Origin: JBHELG01 sp046263195
GTDB lineage: Bacteria; Actinomycetota; Nitriliruptoria; Nitriliruptorales; JAHWKO01
DNA: 40,534 nt
Assembly: GCA_046263195.1 (NCBI GenBank)
Contig: JBHELG010000109.1
Span: 1 to 40,534 of the forward strand
Direction of reading: 5' to 3'
Shown here piece after piece: positions 34,202 to 40,534 of this stretch. The notes beneath the pieces are model-generated. The model did no database searches. It saw only the letters and a program-made list of their open reading frames with translations, and was not told where the DNA came from. Each line of letters starts with the position of its first letter. The first letter of the stretch is position 1. Made by a program: the position numbers and the translations under genes.

Positions 34202-37200
34202 CCCTCCGAGGCCCGCTGGAGCGACCCGACCGTGGGCAGGGTGTAGGTGAACGTCGAGCCTTGTCCCTCGACACTTTCCGCCCAGATCTTCCCGTCTTGC
34301 GCCTCGACGAGACACCTGCAGATGTAGAGACCGAGGCCCGTTCCCTGGGCTCGCTGCCCCTGCTGGCGCTGCTCGAGACGTTGGAACTTCTCGAACAGCT
34401 TTGGCATGTCCTCGGATCTGATCCCGATGCCCCGGTCACGAACCTCGACCTGAAGATCCTGGCCTTGCAGGGATACTCGTAGCTCGATCTCGCTCCGAGG
34501 CGGGGAGAACTTGACCGCGTTCGACAGAAGGTTCCTGAGCACCTGGCGGTTGCGGTTCTCATCACCCCGCGCGGGAGGTAGGCCCTGTGGAATGTGGCTG
34601 CGGAAGCGCTCGGGGCCCGTCGAGACGGCGAACTCGTCCACGACGTTCCTCACCAGCTCCGCCAGGTCGAACGGGGCGACGTCGTAGCTGAACTGTCCGC
34701 TCTCGATGTGGGCGACCTGGAGGACGTCTTCGATCAGCCGTGACAGCTGGCTGGTGTGAGACGACACAACCGCGAGGTACTGCTGCTTGTCGTCCTCGCT
34801 GATCTCTTCCCAGTTGGAGGACAGCATCTCTATGAGGCCGGTGACGATCGCCATGGGTGTGCGAAGGTCGTGGGCCACCATCGCCACGAACTCGTTCTTG
34901 AGCCGATCGAGCTCACGAAGCTGCTCGGCCATCTGGCGCTGCAGTTCATAGGCCTCCTCGAGTTCGTGCAGGCTGCGGTCGAGTCTGAGGTTGGAACGGG
35001 CGAGCTCGGCGGTCCGCTCCTCGACCCGCTGCTCGAGGGACTCGCTCAACTGTTGGACTGCGGAGAAGCCCTCGATGTTCTCCATGGCAGCACCGGCAAG
35101 GGTGGCGATGAACTGCGCCAGGCGTTCCTCCTCGGGTCCGAACAGCCGGTCCACCTGACCGTGACGCACGAAGAAGCATCCGGCGGGGCGCTGCCGCACG
35201 AAGATGGGCGCGCACATCGCCGACCGGACTCCCAGGAGCGCGAGGCTCTGGTCCGGGTCCTGGCTCATGCCCTCCGAGTACACCACGGGCCTACCAGCCT
35301 CCAACGCCTGCAAGGCGAGGTCCTTGACCTGCTGTTCCACGGGTTTCCCCGACAGCGTCCTGACGTCCGTCATGCCCGTGCCGTCATCCTCACTGCTCTC
35401 CTCCTCGACGACTCTCAGGAAGAGACAGCCCTCTCCACGCAGAAGCCTCACGGTCGCGTCTTTCCCGGCCGCGACGACCGCGTGCTCGGAGAGGGCCGCG
35501 GCGATGCCGCGCCCTACTTCCAAGAGGGTGTCGAAGCGGTCTGCCAGCGACACCGTCACCGGTCGCCTGGACTCCAGGCCGTGGCTGACCTCGGGGCGCA
35601 GGAGGTCGAGTTCCTGCTGCGCCGCCTTCAGGTCCGCTTCCGCATCAGACCACCCGTGTAGCCGCCCCACTTCGCCTCGTGCCAGCAGACTCTGGGCTCG
35701 CTCATAGCGGGCGCCCTGCTCGTCGGCGACCGTGACGCTCTCGTCGAGGTATCGCCGCGCCCGGGCAGTTCTGCCGGCAAAGGCGGCATAGAAGGCCCTC
35801 TCCCGCAGGGCATGGGGAAGGTCGTTGCGGTACAGGCGCGCGATGCGGACCGCCCACGACGAGATACGCCTCCCGCGTCGCAGCAGGTCTCGGCGCCTTC
35901 CCGTCGCCAGGGTGGGAGTCGTCTCGGCCGCCTGCCGCAACGCGGTCGCCATCCAGGTGAACAACGGGAACACATAGACGTTGATCAACCGAGCGCGCCT
36001 GAGCAGGTGAAGCCCGTCATCGAGCACGCGCACGGCTTCCAGGGGATGGCGTTGGCCGAGCAGCCGGACGGCTTCCGCTTGGAACACCATCGCTGCTGTC
36101 TGGACGTCCTTGCCTGGTCGCTCGAGTTCGGCCTGCGCGAACTCCTCCGGGATGTTCCCGGACGTTGCCAGCCCCCACGGTTTGAGGCTGATCCCGGTCG
36201 TCATGGCGTCGCCGATCTCGACGCCGACCTCCCGCACCTGCCGCGCCGTCTGCAGGGCACCCTGGAGATCACCGAGCCGGTAGCGGCTCATCGCCAGGTG
36301 CCATCGGGCGACGTTCTCCTCCCAGCGATCTCCGGTCCGCTCCAACAGGCGGATCGCCTCCGTGCACTTGACGATCGACTCCTCGAACCGTGACGCGTCG
36401 TAGAGCACGACGCCGAGGAAGTGAAGTGACTGGCCCTGCCCCCACAGGTCACCCTGGGCCTTGCGGATCTCCAGCGACCTCTCCGCGTACCTGATGCCCC
36501 GGTCGTACATGGCGAGCACACCCATGGTGGGTGCGTGCGTCGAATACGCCTGAGCGAGCTCAGGCGTCGGCGGGTAGCGCTCGGCCAGGTTCATCTCCCG
36601 CAGGTGCGTCCACAGCATGTGAAGGGCGCTCCGGCCCACGAAGTAGGCGTAGAACAACCTGCCGTGGATCCGAACCGCCAGGAGGTCCGCCTCCGTCTTT
36701 GCCCGTCCGGTCCGCCCCGTGATCTTGTCCCGCCCGCGGTCTCGCCTTTTCCCACCCTCCGGGCCTGCGGCCTTTCCCCGGGCAATCTTGTCGCGGTCTT
36801 TGCTGCGCAAAGACCCGCTCCTGCTCCAAGACCGCACTCCCACCCTATGGGTCCTGCCCCCCTCCAACTGGCGACGCCCGAGAAAACTGGGCAGGAGGCT
36901 GTGAAAGACCTGGACCGTGACTTCCCACATGAACCACAGGAGAAGGGTCACGCTGCGACGAGGGACCTTCTCGCCCAGTAGCCGTAGTGCCTCCTCCAGC
37001 CGGCCGATAGCCGTGTCCACGTCCCCGCGCTTGTAGGCGAGCTCGCCGAGCTTCGACTGGACGCGGGCTTGCTCCAGCCCACGTTCGGCCAAGGAACGCG
37101 CCTGCTCGAACTCCTGGGCAGCCGCCTCGTAGTTGCCCGACAACATGTGCACGTCGCCCAGTCCCTCGCAGATCCGCCGGCGGGTCTCCTCGTCCGCGCT

Positions 37201-39483
37201 GTCGGCCCCCTGCTTGGCGATCGCATAATGCTGTTCGGCGAGTCGAAGGGTATGACGCGCTCGGGCAAGCTCCGCAGCTTGCAGTGCGTACGGAAACGCC
37301 CGCTCCAGGTCACCTGCGGCATGGAAGTGATAGGCGAGTTCGAAGACGCGGTTCGTGTCTATGGCCTCGATCTCTTCCGCCGCCTGACGGTGCAACGACC
37401 TGCGCTCGGCGTCGGAGAGACGGTCGAGCAGGGCCTCCCGAAGCTTGTCGTGGGCAAACGTGCAGCGCACGTCGTCCGCACTGAGCCAGATGATGTGCCT
37501 GCGTCGTGCTTCTTCCAGACGGGACATAGCCTCGTATGCGCTTGTCTTCGCCAGGTGGGCGGCGAACTCCGGGTCGAACTCCTTGCCGAGCGCGGCGCCC
37601 ACGGACAGCAGGTGAACGGTCTTCGCCGGCAGCAGCTCGAGTCTGCGAGACAGAAACGCCGCCGCCCGGCGTGAGGACTGAACCTCTGCCCAGGCAAGGG
37701 GCTCCACCCGCCAACCCGAAGGCTCAACGACCAGCGCTCCCGCCTCGACCAGGCCCCGCAGAACCGCCGTGGCCATGAAGGGGCTGCCTTCGGAGAGCCT
37801 CTCGACCGTTGCCAGCGCCTCTTCGGGCAAGGGGCCCGCCATCGATTCAGCCAGGCGGCGCACGTCGTCCGACCCCAGCGGCGGCAGCTTCAGGTGGACA
37901 GCTGGAGAAAGGTCACGCAGCGGATGTTCGTCGTCGACTTCCTCGGAGCGAAAGGCAATCACGACCAGTACGAAGCGATCTCCCGGGTCAGAGCGGCTCC
38001 AGTGCTGGAGCAGCTTCACCATGGCGTCGTCGGCCCACTGGCAGTCGTCGAGCAGGACCAGGGCGGGAACCTCTGGCGTCCCGAGGGCATCCAGCATCGC
38101 GCTGAGCGCGGCCAAGGCACGTGTCTGCCCGTAGGCTTCGGGTCCCATCGTCAGCCCGGTGCCCGACCCGATGACCTCCCTCAACTCAGGCAGCGCACCC
38201 ACCACAGCATCGGCGTGATCTCCCAGATCTGTTCGGAGTCTCGCGCGCAGATCCGATTCGCTCTGCACGGCGGCGAGAAGACCGCCAGCTATCCCGGTCA
38301 TGAGCTGGTAGGGCCGCTGCGCTGCCTGATCCAGCCCTTGACCTCGCAAGACCCACACGCCCCGCTGGCTGGCCCGCTGCGCAAGCTCCTCGATGAGCCT
38401 CGTCTTTCCCCGGCCCGACTCGGACTCGACGACGAGGAGGCCACCCTTGCCGCGGCGAGCGTGTTCCAGCTCTTCGTCGAGCGAGTCCAGTTGAGCGTCT
38501 CGCCCTACGAAGGCCGGATCCGTGAGGGTCCTACGCCTGTCATGCAGGCCGATGACGATCCCGGGCTCCTCCATGCCTGCCTGCAGCTGGTCGTCGATCG
38601 CCGTCAGATCGGCCACAACGCCGGCAGCCGATTGGTAGCGGTCACCGGGATCCTTGTGCAGCAGACGCTGAATCACCTCATCGAGGGCCCGAGGGACCTC
38701 CAGCCCCAGACGGCGCAGTTCCGCCGGACGGTCGGTAAGGTGGCGACGCAGGACCTCCCCGACCGTCCCCCCCTCGAACGGCGGGCGCCCGCTGAGACAC
38801 TCGAAGAGTAGGACCCCGGCCGAGTACAGGTCCGAGCGCTCGTCGACCTCGCGATCCAGCATCCCCGTCTGCTCGGGGGACATGTAGCGCACGGTCCCTA
38901 CCGGTACGCCGCGAACGGCAGCGTCGAGCCACCGGCTGCGCGCCAGCCCGAAGTCGATCAGGGTGGCCTCTTTGACGCCCCGTCCGTTGTCGCTGACGAC
39001 CACGTTGGCCGGCTTGACATCCAGATGGAGAACTCCGTGGTCGTGTGCGTCCTGAAGTGCCTGCAGGACGCAGCGCCCGACCGAGAGCGTCTCCGCGACC
39101 GAGAGTGGTCCGTCCGCGAGCCGCTGCTCCAAGGTGACCCCAGGAACGTAAGGCGCGACGAGGTACAGCAGGTGATCTTCGTGCCCGACGTAGGGCAACG
39201 ACGGATACGGCGACGGTCGTACCTCTCGGAGCACGCTCGCCTCGTGCTCGAGACGCATGTGGGCCACTCGAGACAGCCCTGACCTGCCCGCCACTTTGAT
39301 GATGACCTGGGCCCCGCCTTCCAGGTCGACGCCCAGCAGCGTGACGATTCCTTGGCCGTCTTTCAGCACCCGCTCCGCACGGAAACGGCCTCCGAACAGC
39401 CGCCCTTCCAGTTCGTGCCCGGCAGAGGTCGCAGCCTGACCGCCACCTGGCCCTTCCCGCACGTCGACGCCCTCCCCCACCAT
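34198..39483 (-). CDS. Giant hybrid Ser/Thr kinase - ATPase - TPR - GAF - histidine kinase
   Basis: A 1761-residue protein. Residues about 30-290 are a Hanks-type kinase with Lys63 (VIIKV), Asp155 in HLDVKPANV and DFGLAR; the catalytic loop has Leu where most kinases have Arg (non-RD). From Phe325 (FVGRDAQL) comes an AAA/STAND-type ATPase with a Walker A-like ESGRGKTRL and Walker B-like ALVLLDDCQWAD. TPR-like helices fill about 700-1270. A GAF domain spans about 1290-1480, then a coiled coil and a HisKA domain with His1538 (VAHDLRTP), followed by HATPase boxes DRGIGI and GTGLGLYIC. Architectures of this kind occur in cyanobacteria, myxobacteria and actinobacteria. No response regulator is adjacent. 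A repetitive low-complexity insert lies at residues 876-932. Confidence 0.93.
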   Translation of the reverse strand: MVGEGVDVREGPGGGQAATSAGHELEGRLFGGRFRAERVLKDGQGIVTLLGVDLEGGAQVIIKVAGRSGLSRVAHMRLEHEASVLREVRPSPYPSLPYVGHEDHLLYLVAPYVPGVTLEQRLADGPLSVAETLSVGRCVLQALQDAHDHGVLHLDVKPANVVVSDNGRGVKEATLIDFGLARSRWLDAAVRGVPVGTVRYMSPEQTGMLDREVDERSDLYSAGVLLFECLSGRPPFEGGTVGEVLRRHLTDRPAELRRLGLEVPRALDEVIQRLLHKDPGDRYQSAAGVVADLTAIDDQLQAGMEEPGIVIGLHDRRRTLTDPAFVGRDAQLDSLDEELEHARRGKGGLLVVESESGRGKTRLIEELAQRASQRGVWVLRGQGLDQAAQRPYQLMTGIAGGLLAAVQSESDLRARLRTDLGDHADAVVGALPELREVIGSGTGLTMGPEAYGQTRALAALSAMLDALGTPEVPALVLLDDCQWADDAMVKLLQHWSRSDPGDRFVLVVIAFRSEEVDDEHPLRDLSPAVHLKLPPLGSDDVRRLAESMAGPLPEEALATVERLSEGSPFMATAVLRGLVEAGALVVEPSGWRVEPLAWAEVQSSRRAAAFLSRRLELLPAKTVHLLSVGAALGKEFDPEFAAHLAKTSAYEAMSRLEEARRRHIIWLSADDVRCTFAHDKLREALLDRLSDAERRSLHRQAAEEIEAIDTNRVFELAYHFHAAGDLERAFPYALQAAELARARHTLRLAEQHYAIAKQGADSADEETRRRICEGLGDVHMLSGNYEAAAQEFEQARSLAERGLEQARVQSKLGELAYKRGDVDTAIGRLEEALRLLGEKVPRRSVTLLLWFMWEVTVQVFHSLLPSFLGRRQLEGGRTHRVGVRSWSRSGSLRSKDRDKIARGKAAGPEGGKRRDRGRDKITGRTGRAKTEADLLAVRIHGRLFYAYFVGRSALHMLWTHLREMNLAERYPPTPELAQAYSTHAPTMGVLAMYDRGIRYAERSLEIRKAQGDLWGQGQSLHFLGVVLYDASRFEESIVKCTEAIRLLERTGDRWEENVARWHLAMSRYRLGDLQGALQTARQVREVGVEIGDAMTTGISLKPWGLATSGNIPEEFAQAELERPGKDVQTAAMVFQAEAVRLLGQRHPLEAVRVLDDGLHLLRRARLINVYVFPLFTWMATALRQAAETTPTLATGRRRDLLRRGRRISSWAVRIARLYRNDLPHALRERAFYAAFAGRTARARRYLDESVTVADEQGARYERAQSLLARGEVGRLHGWSDAEADLKAAQQELDLLRPEVSHGLESRRPVTVSLADRFDTLLEVGRGIAAALSEHAVVAAGKDATVRLLRGEGCLFLRVVEEESSEDDGTGMTDVRTLSGKPVEQQVKDLALQALEAGRPVVYSEGMSQDPDQSLALLGVRSAMCAPIFVRQRPAGCFFVRHGQVDRLFGPEEERLAQFIATLAGAAMENIEGFSAVQQLSESLEQRVEERTAELARSNLRLDRSLHELEEAYELQRQMAEQLRELDRLKNEFVAMVAHDLRTPMAIVTGLIEMLSSNWEEISEDDKQQYLAVVSSHTSQLSRLIEDVLQVAHIESGQFSYDVAPFDLAELVRNVVDEFAVSTGPERFRSHIPQGLPPARGDENRNRQVLRNLLSNAVKFSPPRSEIELRVSLQGQDLQVEVRDRGIGIRSEDMPKLFEKFQRLEQRQQGQRAQGTGLGLYICRCLVEAQDGKIWAESVEGQGSTFTYTLPTVGSLQRASEG
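36688..36858 (-). repeat. In-frame repetitive insertion in the kinase gene
   Basis: This segment encodes about 57 Arg/Gly/Lys-rich residues (876-932) between a hydrophobic helix and TPR-like helices. It contains the perfect hairpin GGTCTTTGC-TGC-GCAAAGACC at 36795-36815 and CCAAGACCGC at 36826-36835. It also holds TTGTCCCGCCCGCGGTCT (36725-36742), which matches the inverse of 33683-33700 at 17 of 18 bases. It looks like a member of the dispersed repeat family inserted without breaking the frame. Confidence 0.6.
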
Positions 39484-39583
39484 CGTGGCAACCGGTCTAG
39501 CCGTCAGAGCAGGTCAGACTACGAGGACCGCGCCCGCTACGGGAGAGGTGGAAGGACCCAACTGGCAGGCGCGTGCCGAAATG

Positions 39584-39616
39584 GCGAGCGGCCCGCCCGA
39601 TCGGCGGACCGCTCGC
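39584..39616 (-). terminator. Long hairpin downstream of grdA
   Basis: The outer arms GCGAGCGG and CCGCTCGC (8 bp) enclose inner arms CCGCC and GGCGG (5 bp) with a 5-base loop and single-base bulges. A separate perfect 18-bp palindrome, GACGAACCGCGGTTCGTC, lies at 39624-39641, nearer the grdA stop. Together they probably end transcription from the grdA side before the kinase gene. Confidence 0.6.
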
Positions 39617-39657
39617 ACCGCAGGACGAACCGCGGTTCGTCTCCTTCGGCGGTAAGG

Positions 39658-40131
39658 CTAGGCGGCCTCCTTCTCTCGCCACTCAGCCACGGCCTCGCTG
39701 ACTTCCTCCTTGTCGATCACGTCGACCATCAGCGCGACCTGTTCCTCCCACTCGTCTTCGGGGATGGCTTCTTTCACCTCGTCTTCGAGGACGTGGTACA
39801 CGGTGAGGCCCAACTGGGCCTCGGCCAATGGACCTGCGTAGCTCGGGTCGCCTTCCACGACGGTCTCGGCGGCGATCCCGGCGCTCTCAGCGTCCGGAGA
39901 TCCCAAGATGACCATCAGGTCGTCAGTCCCGTGCTCTTCTGCCAGGCGCTCGATCGCTTCCTGGGTTTCGATGTCCATGGCCCCTGACGCCGTTCAGACG
40001 AAGCACTCGGTTTCGACGTATACCACTTCGCCTCCGGCCGCCTTGACGCAGGTTTCGATGGCGGGGCCGGCCACACCGTCCCGCTCCCCGATCACGATGA
40101 CTTTCTTCCCTTCGAACAAGTCGCTTGCCAT
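39658..40131 (-). CDS. grdA: Glycine/sarcosine/betaine reductase selenoprotein A
   Basis: A 157-residue protein read through an in-frame TGA at 39994-39996 as selenocysteine 46. The first 45 residues (FEGKKVIVIGERDGVAGPAI ... VETECFV) and the part after the TGA (TASGAMDIETQEAIERLAEE, then SYAGPLAEAQLGLTVYHVLE) together match GrdA along its whole length. The redox motif is CFVU, with Cys43 and Sec46. GrdA carries the carboxymethyl-selenoether from protein B to protein C and is recycled by thioredoxin. ATG 40131 has a perfect AAGGAGGTGA just upstream. The thioredoxin gene is 11 bp upstream. grdB, grdC, grdD and grdE are not in the window and may lie to the right. Confidence 0.93.
39970..39996 (-). 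promoter_or_regulatory. UGA selenocysteine codon with candidate SECIS hairpin
   Basis: Just after the TGA (39994-39996) the transcript can pair GGCGUC (39991-39986) with GACAUC (39975-39970), with one G-U pair and one mismatch, around the G-rich loop AGGGGCCAUG. Bacterial SECIS elements sit immediately 3' of the codon with a small G-containing loop, as here. The exact fold is uncertain. Confidence 0.5.
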
Positions 40132-40142
40132 GTTCACCTCCT

Positions 40143-40472
40143 TTATGTGACTTTCTCGAGTTCCTCGTCCAGCCACTCCTTGAACTGATCCGGCTCCATC
40201 CCCTCCTCGGAGTAGCGCGAGACCTCCTCGCCGTCCTGGTAGAGGAGGAAGGTCGGCAGGCCCATGACCTGCTGCTGCATGGCCCACCGCTTGTTGTCCT
40301 GCGCGTTCAGCTTGCAGACCTTCAGGTCGTCCTGCTCCTCGGCCACCTCCTCCACGTGGGGCTCGAGTTCCTTGCACGGCTCGCAGTCCGGGGACCACAC
40401 GTCGACCAGGACGAGCCCGTCGGAAACGGCGTCCTGGAAGCTCTCGTCGTCGATCTCTGTCAAGTCGGCCAC
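40143..40472 (-). CDS. Thioredoxin of the glycine reductase type
   Basis: A 109-residue thioredoxin with the active site CEPC (Cys30, Cys33) in VWSPDCEPCKELEPHVEE and the cis-Pro segment GLPTF. The (G/D)CEPC motif instead of CGPC is typical of thioredoxins encoded in glycine reductase operons, where they reduce the Se-S bond formed on GrdA. ATG 40472 is preceded by AAAGGAGC; the frame is open further upstream. It ends 11 bp before grdA and is very likely co-transcribed with it. Confidence 0.92.
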   Translation of the reverse strand: MADLTEIDDESFQDAVSDGLVLVDVWSPDCEPCKELEPHVEEVAEEQDDLKVCKLNAQDNKRWAMQQQVMGLPTFLLYQDGEEVSRYSEEGMEPDQFKEWLDEELEKVT

Positions 40473-40474
40473 GG

Positions 40475-40534
40475 TTAGCTCCTTTCTGGGTTGCGTTCTA
40501 TCAGCACGCTCATACCGTCGGAGTCCTGGCTCAT
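40475..40534 (-). CDS. Possible 3' end of an upstream gene
   Basis: One frame reads SVLIERNPERS and stops at TAA (40475-40477), two bases before the thioredoxin start. In glycine reductase operons a thioredoxin reductase or another grd gene often precedes the thioredoxin. Only about 19 residues are visible, and a second frame is also open, so this is a weak call. Confidence 0.25.
   Translation of the reverse strand: MSQDSDGMSVLIERNPERS

Noticed and set aside
39994..39996. TGA as a nonsense mutation making grdA a pseudogene
   Set aside because: The TGA falls exactly at the known selenocysteine position (CFVU), both flanks match the family, and the ribosome site is intact.

Overview
The window is GC-rich, uses GTG and TTG starts freely, and carries families typical of Actinomycetota: a 13E12-type HNH endonuclease with a LexA box, Ku with split LigD, a PucR regulator and a CysO-like sulfur carrier. 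I infer a deep-branching actinobacterium, possibly Nitriliruptoria-like. The sequence alone does not fix the rank. No rRNA, tRNA, CRISPR array or insertion sequence was seen.

Layout. 1-1250: the 5' end of a 13E12/DUF222 gene with a LexA-like box, then a two-domain rhodanese. 1532-5772: a minus-strand non-homologous end-joining operon (membrane protein, LigD ligase, Ku, LigD polymerase, and a basic protein with a SAP/Rho-N-like tail). 5987-9715: a small membrane protein, a PH-domain protein, an F420-NADP oxidoreductase-like protein, a methyltransferase and an APH-fold kinase. 9752-22964: a Wzx/Wzy-type exopolysaccharide locus with an initiating sugar-phosphate transferase, five glycosyltransferases, a Wzx flippase, a Wzz-like protein, a secreted beta-helix protein, an O-antigen polymerase/ligase-like protein and a low-complexity Gly/Pro-rich protein. 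23018-28863: FmdB-type zinc ribbon, secreted lipase with divergent PucR regulator, an MFS remnant, a secreted DUF4185 protein that seems to start at CTG, and an amidohydrolase.

29044-33657 is an assimilatory sulfur operon: precorrin-2 dehydrogenase, uroporphyrinogen-III methyltransferase, a siroheme sulfite/nitrite reductase fused at its C-terminus to a CysO/ThiS-like sulfur carrier ending in Gly-Gly, and an APS/PAPS reductase. A 46-bp tandem repeat lies inside this operon. 34198-39483 encodes a 1761-residue Ser/Thr kinase-ATPase-TPR-GAF-histidine kinase. 39658-40534 is the start of a glycine reductase-type module: thioredoxin and selenoprotein GrdA, whose in-frame TGA at 39994-39996 is best read as selenocysteine.

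The most notable points are the sulfite reductase-CysO fusion, the selenoprotein GrdA, and a dispersed repeat family with an AAGACCGC core. That family occurs as a tandem array, as an intergenic hairpin, and apparently as an in-frame insertion inside the giant kinase gene.
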